Assembly: GCA_022865865.1 (NCBI GenBank)
Contig: JALHTN010000079.1
Coordinates: forward strand, 1-43,860
Direction of reading: 5' to 3'
Source: Anaerolineales bacterium
GTDB lineage: Bacteria > Chloroflexota > Anaerolineae > Anaerolineales > UBA4823
DNA length: 43,860 bases
In this document: positions 34,800 through 43,775 of the stretch, one piece after another
Position numbering within the stretch: the stretch's first letter is position 1
Layout of the letters: every line of letters begins with the position of its first letter
Translations under genes and position numbers: made by a program
The notes under the pieces: model-generated
Databases searched by the model: none
What the model was told of the DNA's origin: nothing
What the model saw: only the letters and a program-made list of their open reading frames with translations

Positions 34800-35788
34800 G
34801 GCAAATTTCTCTGGCGATTGGTTTAGCTGGTGTCAGTTTCTTGCTGGCAGTTATCTGGGGACCTCCACTGCTGCGGGTATTGAAGCATTTCAATATCGGC
34901 GAAACAATTCGAATTGAAGGTCCTGAAAGACATTACACAAAGCAGGGTACTCCGACCATGGGAGGAATCATGATCGTTTTACCAGTGATATTGGTTACTC
35001 TGCTTATGAATGCTGCCACATTGATTGGATTTAATGTCACTGGTCGATCAATAATACTACCATTGGGTGTGATGGTGATTTTTTCCATTCTGGGGATGAT
35101 CGATGATTGGGAGGGAATTCGAGGTTCACGACGAGGTATAGGGATGAGAGCAAGAGTTAAATTCCCTATCCAAGTAATTTTGGCATTAATCGTTGCCATT
35201 GGATTGGTGTATTTCCTGGATGTTCCTCAGCTTTATATTCCGGGTGCAAAAAAAGCTGTGGACCTTGGAGTTTGGTATATACCCATCGCGGTCTTCTTAA
35301 TTGTCGGTACTTCGAACGCAATGAATTTCACAGATGGTTTAGATGGCCTGGCGGGATTGATATCGGCAACCGCATTTGTAACATTTGGTGCGATCGCCTT
35401 ATTGCAGGGACAGATATTCCTGGCCAGATTTTGTTTCATTTTAGCTGGAGCGACCTTTGGCTTTCTCTGGTTCAACGTCCATCCTGCAGATTTATTCATG
35501 GGTGATACCGGTTCACTGCCATTGGGCGCAACTTTGGCTGTGGTAGCTATGATGACAGGTCATTGGATCTTATTGCCGCTGATCGCTGTCATCCCTTTCA
35601 GTGAAACAGTGAGCATGATTCTGCAGGTATCTTATTTCAAGATCTCTGGAGGCCGGCGGATTTTCAAAATGGCCCCGCTGCACCACCATTTCGAACTAAG
35701 CGGTTGGAGCGAGACCCAGATAGTTCAGCGGTTTTGGTTGATCGGTTTGTTGTTTGCCATGATTGGTATTGCTTTAGCAATAATCTAG
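34796..35788 (+). CDS. mraY: Phospho-N-acetylmuramoyl-pentapeptide-transferase MraY
   Basis: MraY (330 aa) makes lipid I on the inner membrane leaflet from UDP-MurNAc-pentapeptide and undecaprenyl phosphate. About ten hydrophobic segments are visible. Catalytic signatures are KQGTPTMGGIM, the Asp pair in GMIDDWEGIRG, NAMNFTDGLDGLAGL, FMGDTGSLPLG and the C-terminal APLHHHFELSGWSE motif. Confidence 0.97.
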   Translation: MRQISLAIGLAGVSFLLAVIWGPPLLRVLKHFNIGETIRIEGPERHYTKQGTPTMGGIMIVLPVILVTLLMNAATLIGFNVTGRSIILPLGVMVIFSILGMIDDWEGIRGSRRGIGMRARVKFPIQVILALIVAIGLVYFLDVPQLYIPGAKKAVDLGVWYIPIAVFLIVGTSNAMNFTDGLDGLAGLISATAFVTFGAIALLQGQIFLARFCFILAGATFGFLWFNVHPADLFMGDTGSLPLGATLAVVAMMTGHWILLPLIAVIPFSETVSMILQVSYFKISGGRRIFKMAPLHHHFELSGWSETQIVQRFWLIGLLFAMIGIALAII

Positions 35789-35824
35789 AACTATTGAGAA
35801 AAAGAATTTTTCAGTGAATTATTG

Positions 35825-37318
35825 ATGTTCGCGATTAGAGAATTGGAATTGATGAGACATAAAACGGATTGGTCAGGAAAAAAAGTCCTGGTGATCGGCA
35901 TTGCCAGACAGGGAATTGCATTAGCACGTTACCTGTCTCACCATGGTGCTGAGGTTGTGGTGAACGATCAGCGGCCGCTCATTCAATTAGGAGACGCCAG
36001 GGTCGCCCTGGCTGATGAACCGATTGAATGGGTTTGTGGTGGTCACCCAACATCAATCCTGGATGATATTGATCTGGTTTGTATCTCCGGTGGTGTCCCT
36101 AGAGATATCCCGATTGTAGATGAAGCGACCCGCCGTGGAATTCCAATTTCAAATGATTCCCAAATATTCTTAGAGATTTGTCCTTGCAAAGTGATTGGAA
36201 TCACCGGTTCGGCTGGAAAAACTACCACAACCACACTTGTTGGCATGATAGCTCAGGCTGCAGTTGAGGAGTTGAATGGCAGTTCTCATGATATCAATGC
36301 GGTTGGGTCTGGTCCAGCATTAATTCTTCCGGATTCAAAGGTTTGGGTAGGTGGCAATATCGGTTCCCCCTTGATATCGATGGTGGATCAGATCAAGCCA
36401 ACTGATTTGGCTGTGATGGAATTATCGAGTTTTCAGCTGGAGATTATGGAGAGTTCTCCCGAAGTTGCTGCGATTCTTAACATCACCCCTAATCATCTAG
36501 ACCGGCATGGAACCATGGAGAACTACATTGCTGTTAAAGCAAGGATCCTTGAAAATCAAACCTCGCAGGATGTTGCGATACTAAATAGGAACGATCCAGT
36601 TGTTTGGAATATGGTGGAAGAACTCAATGGACGATTGGTAGTCTTCAGCAATCAGAAAATTGCATCCGACACACAAAGTGTGTATTTCGATTCTGAATCC
36701 CAATCTATCCAAATCAATTCCCCTTCATCGATGGGTGAGATTGAAACCAAGGTGATCCAGCGTCAGGATATCCCCTTAAGGGGCGACCACAATCTAATGA
36801 ATGTCATCGGTGCGTGTGCAATCGCATTAGCTTGTGGACTTCCCGCGAGTGCGATGGAAACCGGAGTGAAAAGCTTTAAGGGAATCCCACATCGGTTGGA
36901 GTTTATCCGCTCGTGGGGTGGGGGGGATTGGTATAACGATTCGATTGCCACCGCACCCGAACGTGCTATTGCAGCAATCAATGCGTTTTCTGAACCCTTG
37001 ATCTTGCTCGCAGGTGGCCGTGATAAGGATTTACCTTGGGACGGATTTGCCTCCCTGGTTTGCAAGCGGGTTAAACACCTGATTTTATTTGGTGAAGCGG
37101 TAGGAATTATCTCTTCTGCATTGACCTGGTACGAGAAAAATTCAGAGATCACCGTAACATGTTGTTCAGGAATGAATGAAGCAGTTAAAGCTGCCGCGGT
37201 TAAAGTTACGCTAGGGGATGTAGTATTGCTGTCTCCTGGAGGTACCAGCTTTGACGAATTTCGTGATTTCGAGGAACGTGGGGAGGAGTTTAAAAAATGG
37301 GTAATGGAGCTAGTATGA
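35825..37318 (+). CDS. murD: UDP-N-acetylmuramoylalanine:D-glutamate ligase MurD
   Basis: MurD (497 aa) adds D-Glu to UDP-MurNAc-Ala. The N-terminal Rossmann part starts KKVLVIGIARQGIALARYL; the ATP loop GITGSAGKTTT is at 125-135 (K132); downstream are ELSSFQLEIME, ILNITPNHLDRHGTMENYI and the LLSPGGTSFDEFRDFEERGEEF motif. ATG 35825 was taken; ATG 35852 is nine codons later, and neither has a strong ribosome-binding site. It overlaps ftsW by 22 bases. Confidence 0.96.
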   Translation: MFAIRELELMRHKTDWSGKKVLVIGIARQGIALARYLSHHGAEVVVNDQRPLIQLGDARVALADEPIEWVCGGHPTSILDDIDLVCISGGVPRDIPIVDEATRRGIPISNDSQIFLEICPCKVIGITGSAGKTTTTTLVGMIAQAAVEELNGSSHDINAVGSGPALILPDSKVWVGGNIGSPLISMVDQIKPTDLAVMELSSFQLEIMESSPEVAAILNITPNHLDRHGTMENYIAVKARILENQTSQDVAILNRNDPVVWNMVEELNGRLVVFSNQKIASDTQSVYFDSESQSIQINSPSSMGEIETKVIQRQDIPLRGDHNLMNVIGACAIALACGLPASAMETGVKSFKGIPHRLEFIRSWGGGDWYNDSIATAPERAIAAINAFSEPLILLAGGRDKDLPWDGFASLVCKRVKHLILFGEAVGIISSALTWYEKNSEITVTCCSGMNEAVKAAAVKVTLGDVVLLSPGGTSFDEFRDFEERGEEFKKWVMELV

Positions 37319-38547
37319 ATGCCAGTCGAGATATACCATCAGCGAGAAAAAAAAGCCAATCAGCCTGGAGACCTCCACGGATAGGCTTGGATATCTGGTT
37401 GATCATTGTTGTCTTTACATTATTAATATTTGGTTTATTGATGGTTTACTCTGCCAGCACAGATTATTCAATGGTAGTCCTGGGAGAAGCTCCCAGTTAT
37501 ATGTTTAATCGCCAGGTAATTTTTGCATTGGGAGGGATTGTCGTTGCGGCAATCCTTGCCTGGTTTGATTACCATCGCTTTAAAAAATTGGCAATTCCGA
37601 TCATCGTAGTAACAATCATTGGTCTAGCAGGCGTGCTTTTTGTCAATGAGGTGATCAATAATGCTGCTCGCACACTCTTCCAGGGATCTGGGCAACCTTC
37701 GGAGGTGGCAAAGTTAGCAGTAGTTATCTATCTGGCGGTTTGGTTATTTGCCCGGAAAGAACAGTTGAGCAGTGTTAGTTTTGGTTTGTTGCCCTTGAGT
37801 GTAATCCTAGGAATAATCGGAGGATTAATCCTGCTCCAACCTGATCTGAGTGCGGCGGTAACCATTTTTATTATTGGTGGAATTATGTTTTTCCTGGCAG
37901 GAGGTGATATCCGCCAGATAATGATCTTCTTAGTTGTAGGTATCTTAGTCGGGTGGGTAGTTTTCACATTCCACCCCACAGGAAGCCAGCGTCTATCTGA
38001 GTACATTATCAGCATCCAAGATCTGACACAAGCGCCTCTCCACCTATCACGTTCTCTGGAAGCCATAGTGAAAGGCAGCTGGTTTGGGGTTGGGATTGGA
38101 CGGGCAGAAACGAAATTAACCGGACTACCTGTGCCTCCCACAGATAGTATCTTTGCAGTAATCGGTGAAGAAGTCGGGATATTAGGTTCATCAGTGGTTG
38201 TCTTTCTGAATGTTATTTTATTGTGGCGGGGGTTGAAAATCGCTCAAACTGCTCCAGATGGTCTGGGTAGGTTGTTAGCTGCGGGATTAAGCATTTGGTT
38301 AGCTGTTGAAGCCTTCATCAATATGGCAGTAATCGTTGGATTGGTACCCTTTGCTGGGAATGCTCTACCCTTTATCAGTTACGGTGGTTCAAATTTATTA
38401 GTCTCTCTGGCAGCAATCGGTATCCTATTGAATATTTCTCGGGTCTCAGCTCGCAGCCAGGAAAAGGAAGAGAGGTCCCTAAATGCGGTTATTGATTTGC
38501 GCCGGCGGGACAGGCGGTGGGGTGTATCCAGCTCTCGCCGTTCTTAA
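37297..38547 (+). CDS. ftsW: Septal SEDS peptidoglycan polymerase FtsW
   Basis: FtsW (416 aa) polymerises lipid II glycan strands at the septum together with the FtsI-type PBP. About ten membrane segments follow a basic N-terminus. Signatures are LMVYSAST after helix 1 and the C-terminal NALPFISYGGSNLLVSLAAIGILL motif. ATG 37297 lies 8 bases after a strong GGAGGAG (37282-37288); ATG 37315 has only GGAG, so 37297 is preferred. It overlaps the end of murD, and its last 65 bases overlap murG. Confidence 0.95.
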   Translation: MGNGASMNASRDIPSARKKSQSAWRPPRIGLDIWLIIVVFTLLIFGLLMVYSASTDYSMVVLGEAPSYMFNRQVIFALGGIVVAAILAWFDYHRFKKLAIPIIVVTIIGLAGVLFVNEVINNAARTLFQGSGQPSEVAKLAVVIYLAVWLFARKEQLSSVSFGLLPLSVILGIIGGLILLQPDLSAAVTIFIIGGIMFFLAGGDIRQIMIFLVVGILVGWVVFTFHPTGSQRLSEYIISIQDLTQAPLHLSRSLEAIVKGSWFGVGIGRAETKLTGLPVPPTDSIFAVIGEEVGILGSSVVVFLNVILLWRGLKIAQTAPDGLGRLLAAGLSIWLAVEAFINMAVIVGLVPFAGNALPFISYGGSNLLVSLAAIGILLNISRVSARSQEKEERSLNAVIDLRRRDRRWGVSSSRRS

Positions 38548-39664
38548 GGCGCTGCAGGCTAATGAGGAAAGGGAGTCGGAATCGGGTGATGTTGTCCCGA
38601 AAACTGGATCTTCGGAAAGGGAGCTCGATGCACTCTGGGTTGGAGGAGAAGGCGGTATTGAGATTGATTTATTATCCAAGGAAAGGATACCCTTCACGAC
38701 AATTCCAGCTGCGGGTATTCACGGTGTTGGATTAAAAGCATTACCAGGAAATTTATGGAAACTAATCAAAGGATTTTTTTCTGCAAGGCGAATTATCAAG
38801 GACTTTCAACCGCAGGTCATGTTTTTTACTGGCGGTTATTTAGCCGTACCGGTTGCAGCAGCGGGTCGTTTGAATTGGTCTCAAACGAAAAGACCAAAGA
38901 TTGTGGTTTATGTTCCTGATATTGAACCAGGATTGGCGTTACGAGTTTTGGCACGTTTATCCGATCAGATCATTCTGACTGTTGAGGCTTCTATGGATTA
39001 TTTTAAGTTTGGATCGAATATACAGGTAACAGGGTATCCGACGCGATTGAGCCTAGCTTCGACTATTCGAGATGAAGCCATTCAACAATTTAATTTATCT
39101 CGAGAATTTCCGACACTGCTTGTTTTTGGAGGTAGCAAAGGCGCACGCTCGATTAATCGGGCATTGATCGCAATATTGCCTGAGTTGCTGGCGGAGATGC
39201 AGGTAATTCATATCAGTGGTCATCTGGATTGGCCAGAGATTGAAATAACCTCAGAAAAGCTACCTGCTAATTTGAGAAATCGCTACCATGCATATCCTTA
39301 CCTCCATAATGAAATGGGGGCAGCCCTGAATGCAGCTGATATCGTTGTTTCACGAGCTGGAGCGTCTGTTTTAGGTGAGTTTCCATTGTATGGATTACCA
39401 GCTATATTAATTCCTTACCCCCATGCCTGGCGATATCAGGAGGTAAACGCTCATTACCTTGAGAATAGGGGAGCAGCATTAGTATTGCAGGATAACGAAC
39501 TCAATTCACATCTATTTTCAACGATAAGTGACTTAATGAATGATCATCACAAGCGAAATGAAATGAGTCAGGCGATGTTATCCCTGGCAACTCCGCAGGC
39601 AGCTGAATCGATCGCAAACCTTATCCACGGTTTGGTCTCGATTCCAAGCCCGGGAAGGATATAG
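38483..39664 (+). CDS. murG: UDP-GlcNAc:lipid I N-acetylglucosaminyltransferase MurG
   Basis: MurG (393 aa) makes lipid II from lipid I. The N-terminal loop is GGTGGGVYPALAVLKAL with Gly at residue 13, where the E. coli enzyme has His19 (GGTGGH). Other signatures are FTGGYLAVPVAAAGR, TGYPTRL, LVFGGSKGARSINRAL and the donor-binding GEFPLYGLPAILIPYPHAWRYQEVNA. An acidic, low-complexity insert is seen near residues 29-50. It overlaps the ftsW end by 65 bases, a large overlap; a later start is possible but would remove the conserved Gly loop. Confidence 0.94.
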   Translation: MRLLICAGGTGGGVYPALAVLKALQANEERESESGDVVPKTGSSERELDALWVGGEGGIEIDLLSKERIPFTTIPAAGIHGVGLKALPGNLWKLIKGFFSARRIIKDFQPQVMFFTGGYLAVPVAAAGRLNWSQTKRPKIVVYVPDIEPGLALRVLARLSDQIILTVEASMDYFKFGSNIQVTGYPTRLSLASTIRDEAIQQFNLSREFPTLLVFGGSKGARSINRALIAILPELLAEMQVIHISGHLDWPEIEITSEKLPANLRNRYHAYPYLHNEMGAALNAADIVVSRAGASVLGEFPLYGLPAILIPYPHAWRYQEVNAHYLENRGAALVLQDNELNSHLFSTISDLMNDHHKRNEMSQAMLSLATPQAAESIANLIHGLVSIPSPGRI

Positions 39665-39666
39665 AT

Positions 39667-40203
39667 ATGGTCAGTCTCACAGTCTTATTCTGGCTGTTCG
39701 TCGTTCTTTTCGCGATTATTGGTGCGATGCGGGGCTGGGCGAAGGAGATACTGGTCACCTTTAGTGTGCTGCTCGGAATTTTTATCATTGTATTGATGCA
39801 GACTTATCTACCGCTATTATCACCAGATTCAGGTATTGGCCAGTCGACTCGCTTCTGGATTCAAACCGCGGTAATTGGTTTATTAGTGTTTTTTGGATAC
39901 CAGACACCAAACCTGAGAGCTCTTGCAGGACCTCGATTTGCTCGGGATAGAGTACAGGATGTCCTTTTAGGGTTAATTTTAGGAGCAGTAAATGGCTATC
40001 TGATTGTCGGCTCTATTTGGTTTTATATGGCTGAAGCAGGTTATCCATTCCAACCATATTTTATTCCTCCAGATGCGAACACGGCCATGGGTACAGCAGC
40101 CCTGAATCTATTGAGTAAAATGCCACCCGTATATTTGGTTCCCCCCTGGATTTATTTTGCTGTTGCGGTGGCATTCTTGTTCGTTGTAGTGGTGTTTATC
40201 TAA
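39667..40203 (+). CDS. CvpA-like integral membrane protein
   Basis: A 178-aa hydrophobic protein with four to five membrane segments, N-terminal VSLTVLFWLFVVLFAIIGAMRGWAKEIL. The GAMRGWAKEILVTFSVLLGI segment resembles the start of CvpA-family proteins (RGxxkEl... pattern); the rest is poorly conserved. It lies 2 bases after murG and overlaps murC by one base, so it is expressed with the wall genes. Its role is unknown; CvpA homologues have been linked to colicin V export and envelope stress. Confidence 0.65.
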   Translation: MVSLTVLFWLFVVLFAIIGAMRGWAKEILVTFSVLLGIFIIVLMQTYLPLLSPDSGIGQSTRFWIQTAVIGLLVFFGYQTPNLRALAGPRFARDRVQDVLLGLILGAVNGYLIVGSIWFYMAEAGYPFQPYFIPPDANTAMGTAALNLLSKMPPVYLVPPWIYFAVAVAFLFVVVVFI

Positions 40204-41597
40204 TGGCACATGCATATTTTATTGGAATAGGAGGCAGTGGTTTGTCTGCTATTGCCCGTTTGCTGGTAGAAAAGGGATATCAGGTGAGTGGATCAGATCT
40301 AGAATTTTCTTCTTATGCGAGAGAAATCGAGAATTTAGGCGTCAAGGTGTTTGTCGGTCATAATGCAGAACAAATTACCGGTGCTGATTTCGTGATCCGG
40401 TCTTCGGCTATTCCTGATGATAACGAAGAGGTTAAGGCTGCACAAATTGCGGGTATTCCTGTGTATAAACGTTCGGAGTTCCTCGGAAAGATGACAGCCG
40501 ATCGATTTTGTGTAGCCGTAGCAGGAGCGCATGGAAAAACGACCACGACTGCCATGATCAGCTGGATGTTGACTGCTTTGGATCAAGATCCAACCTATAT
40601 CATTGGAGGGGTATCTAAGAATTTAGCGAAGAATGCTCACGCAGGAAGGGGATCAACTTTTGTGGTCGAAGCTGACGAATATGACTATATGTTCTTAGGT
40701 TTGCACCCTCAGATTGCAGTAGTCACAAATATTGAATATGATCACCCGGATTGCTTCCCTACAGAGAAAGATTTTTTTGCAGCATTCGTTGACTTCGTGA
40801 AACAAATACCAGAGGATGGTATTCTTCTCGCCTGCACCGATGATACTAAGGCTGCAGAGTTATTAGATCTGGCGAAATTGAATATGAAAATAGATACCTG
40901 GTCATATGGATTGGAAAGTCGTGAGGATGACATCTCTCTAGATTATGCTGTACGAAATTTATCGCTAAACCAGCTTGGGTCCTATAATTTCGAGATTTAT
41001 CATGGTCAAGGGTATTTAGCTGAGATTTCACTCCAAATCCCTGGGATCCATAATGTGCGCAATGCAACAGCGAGCCTGGCAGTCGCCCACCTGTTGGATT
41101 TACCTCTTGAAAATGCAGCGAGAGCCCTGGGTGAATTTCAAGGAACAGAAAGACGATTTGAAATCCTTGCCGAGGTATCCGGGATCGCCGTGATCGATGA
41201 TTATGCCCATCATCCTACTGAAATCCGGGCGACTCTGGGTGCGGCACGTAATCGCTACCCAGACCGTGAATTATGGGCTGTATGGCAACCGCACACCTAT
41301 TCACGAACAGAAACACTCTTTGATGAATACCTAACCGCATTCAGTGAAGCTGATCATGTTTTAGTTACTGAGGTTTACGCCTCCCGAGAACCTGTCAGGG
41401 ATGATTTTTCTGCGTTGCAGGTAGTGCAATCCATGCAGCACCCGGATGCAAGCTTCCTGGCGAGTAATACTCAGGTAGCAGATTATCTGATCGCCAATCT
41501 AAATCCTGGTGACGTGGTATTGGTCTTATCTGCGGGCGATGCAAATCAAATTAGTGCACAGGTAGTAGAAAAATTATCTTTGAATGGAAATGGTTGA
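40203..41597 (+). CDS. murC: UDP-N-acetylmuramate:L-alanine ligase MurC
   Basis: MurC (464 aa) adds the first amino acid, L-Ala, to UDP-MurNAc. It starts with the UDP-binding FIGIGGSGLSAIARLL; the ATP loop GAHGKTT lies at 108-114, followed by VVEADEYDYMFL and VVTNIEYDHPDCF; the C-terminal domain has IDDYAHHPTEIRATL and WAVWQPHTYSRTETLFDEY. It overlaps the CvpA-like gene by one base and murB by 14 bases. Confidence 0.97.
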   Translation: MAHAYFIGIGGSGLSAIARLLVEKGYQVSGSDLEFSSYAREIENLGVKVFVGHNAEQITGADFVIRSSAIPDDNEEVKAAQIAGIPVYKRSEFLGKMTADRFCVAVAGAHGKTTTTAMISWMLTALDQDPTYIIGGVSKNLAKNAHAGRGSTFVVEADEYDYMFLGLHPQIAVVTNIEYDHPDCFPTEKDFFAAFVDFVKQIPEDGILLACTDDTKAAELLDLAKLNMKIDTWSYGLESREDDISLDYAVRNLSLNQLGSYNFEIYHGQGYLAEISLQIPGIHNVRNATASLAVAHLLDLPLENAARALGEFQGTERRFEILAEVSGIAVIDDYAHHPTEIRATLGAARNRYPDRELWAVWQPHTYSRTETLFDEYLTAFSEADHVLVTEVYASREPVRDDFSALQVVQSMQHPDASFLASNTQVADYLIANLNPGDVVLVLSAGDANQISAQVVEKLSLNGNG

Positions 41598-42654
41598 TAA
41601 AGACGATATAGATATGCATAGGTCAATTGATACTGAGTTACTTCAAGAGAAGTTTGGTGAGCAATTTATATCAAATGTATCACTTGCTCGCTACACATCT
41701 GCGCGTATTGGTGGATTAGCTGACGGTTTATTGACCGCTAATTCAGTTGATGACTTGGTTGCAATGGTCACATATCTGTGGGAGAAGGAACTTCCATTCA
41801 TCATTTTAGGTGGTGGGTCGAATGTGCTGGTTAGTGATGCGGGTGTGCGTGGATTGGTAATACTGAATAAAGCCCGTCAGGTGATATTTGATGAAGAAAG
41901 TGAACCACCAACCGTATGGGCTGCATCTGGATCAAATTTTGGTCAGGTTGCTCGACAGGCAGCCCAGCGGGGATTGGGTGGCCTGGAGTGGGCTTCTGGT
42001 ATCCCCGGCACACTCGGTGGTGCAGTATTGGGAAATGCTGGGGCGCACGGTGGTGATGTGGCTGGCAATCTGCTGATGGCAGAAATCTTGCATCGTGAAA
42101 TTGAGGACAAAAGATCCAAGAATGGAAATCCACCGAGTATGTTGATTGAGCGTGAACAATGGAAGACGGCCCAATTTGAATTTTCTTATCGTTCAAGTCT
42201 CATCAAAGAACATCATGCTGGTATGAAGCATGCCGGTGAAGATGCAAAACTGGGGTGGACGGGAATTAATCAACCTTCCATCGTTGTCTTAGCAGCATTA
42301 ATGCGTCTTGCGCATAGTAAGCGAGATGATGCAGAAGCGCTGATTAATGAATTTGGTGCCCGCCGAAGAGAAACGCAACCCGCGGGAGCCAGCATGGGTT
42401 CGATGTTCAAGAATCCACCTGGAGATTACGCTGGTAGATTAATCGAAGAGGCAGGGTTGAAAGGGGTACGCGTAGGTGATGCTGCAATCAGCTCACTGCA
42501 TGGAAATTATTTCATCAATTATGGAAGTGCTACTGCTGCAGATGTATGGGATTTAATCAACCTTGCACAAAATATTGTGGCTAGCAAATTCGGGATAAAT
42601 CTAGAGTTGGAGATCGAATTAATTGGTGCTTGGCAGGTGGTGCGGAAGAAATGA
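41584..42654 (+). CDS. murB: UDP-N-acetylenolpyruvoylglucosamine reductase MurB
   Basis: MurB (356 aa from this start) is an FAD enzyme that reduces the enolpyruvyl group to make UDP-MurNAc. FAD-binding parts are RIGGLADGLLT, ILGGGSNVLVSDAGVRGLVI and WASGIPGTLGGAVLGNAGAHGGDV; the substrate and catalytic parts are FSYRSS and the Ser in GASMGSMFKNPPGDYAG. ATGs at 41584, 41590 and 41614 are all possible; none has a strong ribosome-binding site, so the first is listed. It shares ATGA with ddl. Confidence 0.95.
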   Translation: MEMVDKDDIDMHRSIDTELLQEKFGEQFISNVSLARYTSARIGGLADGLLTANSVDDLVAMVTYLWEKELPFIILGGGSNVLVSDAGVRGLVILNKARQVIFDEESEPPTVWAASGSNFGQVARQAAQRGLGGLEWASGIPGTLGGAVLGNAGAHGGDVAGNLLMAEILHREIEDKRSKNGNPPSMLIEREQWKTAQFEFSYRSSLIKEHHAGMKHAGEDAKLGWTGINQPSIVVLAALMRLAHSKRDDAEALINEFGARRRETQPAGASMGSMFKNPPGDYAGRLIEEAGLKGVRVGDAAISSLHGNYFINYGSATAADVWDLINLAQNIVASKFGINLELEIELIGAWQVVRKK

Positions 42655-43769
42655 TTGATCAGAAACTGAAGGTAGGTGTACTTTTTGGAGGTCGATCCGG
42701 CGAACACGAGATATCGCTCCTATCTGCACGCTCAATTCTATCAGTCATGAAACCAGAAAAGTATGATGTCATTCAAATTGGAATTACACATGACGGATCT
42801 TGGTTAGTTGGGGAGGATGTCCTGGACAAGTTTTCTTCCGGGAATCAATTGACTTCCCTGACCACCGCAGCGATCTTTCCTGATCCAGGACGTCAAGAAT
42901 TATATGTAATTCATCATTCTGATCATGACGAAATTATCAAGCAATTATCCAAGCTTGATGTAGTCTTTCCAATTTTGCATGGGACTTTTGGAGAAGATGG
43001 CACGATTCAAGGATTGTTGGAGCTTGCGGAAATCGCCTATGTTGGAGCAGGTGTATTGGGATCATCTGTTGGAATGGATAAAGGTGTATTTCGTGACATA
43101 ATGCGTGCCAATGAAATTCCACAAGTGGATACGATCATCGTCATGCGCAATGATATTGAAAAATCACTGGATGAGGTTATTGAAAAAGCGGAAGCTCTTG
43201 CTCCTTACCCCCTATTCACAAAACCTGCAAACTTGGGATCGTCAGTTGGGATAACAAAATGCATGAACAGATCTGATTTGATGGAAGGTTTGTTAGATGC
43301 AGCCAGGTATGACCGCCGTTTGCTGGTTGAGAGAGGAATTAACGCTCGTGAAATCGAGGTAAGCGTGCTGGGGAATGATGATCCCATAGCTTCAGTGCCT
43401 GGTGAAGTTATTCCAGCTGCGGATTTTTATTCATACGAGGCGAAATACATCGATGACCGCTCGGAATTATTAATCCCGGCTCCGGTTCCATTTGAAGTGT
43501 CGCAGCAGGTAAGGAATTTAGCAGTGCGAGCTTATCGAGCTGTTGATTGCGCAGGTATGGCAAGGGTTGATTTTTTGCTTGACAAAGACAATGGTGAAAT
43601 TTTCCTAAATGAAATGAACACAATTCCAGGATTCACAAAGATCAGTATGTATCCGAAACTATGGGAAGCCAGCGGTCTGTCTTATGAGGAATTGGTAATG
43701 CGATTGCTTGAGTTAGCCATAGAGAGAAGATCCGAACGCGATCGGACTGAATGGCGATATCAAAGGTGA
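42651..43769 (+). CDS. ddl: D-alanine:D-alanine ligase
   Basis: Ddl (372 aa), an ATP-grasp enzyme making D-Ala-D-Ala for MurF. Motifs are GVLFGGRSGEHEISLLSA at the N-terminus, LHGTFGEDGTIQG and GSSVGMDKGVFRDIM, KPANLGSSVGITK, FYSYEAKY and NEMNTIPGFTKISMYPKLWEASG at the end. The FYSYEAKY stretch fits D-Ala rather than D-lactate specificity. The frame is open from 42630, but ATG 42651 overlaps the murB stop as ATGA and matches the family start. Confidence 0.97.
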   Translation: MIDQKLKVGVLFGGRSGEHEISLLSARSILSVMKPEKYDVIQIGITHDGSWLVGEDVLDKFSSGNQLTSLTTAAIFPDPGRQELYVIHHSDHDEIIKQLSKLDVVFPILHGTFGEDGTIQGLLELAEIAYVGAGVLGSSVGMDKGVFRDIMRANEIPQVDTIIVMRNDIEKSLDEVIEKAEALAPYPLFTKPANLGSSVGITKCMNRSDLMEGLLDAARYDRRLLVERGINAREIEVSVLGNDDPIASVPGEVIPAADFYSYEAKYIDDRSELLIPAPVPFEVSQQVRNLAVRAYRAVDCAGMARVDFLLDKDNGEIFLNEMNTIPGFTKISMYPKLWEASGLSYEELVMRLLELAIERRSERDRTEWRYQR

Positions 43770-43775
43770 TGATTC

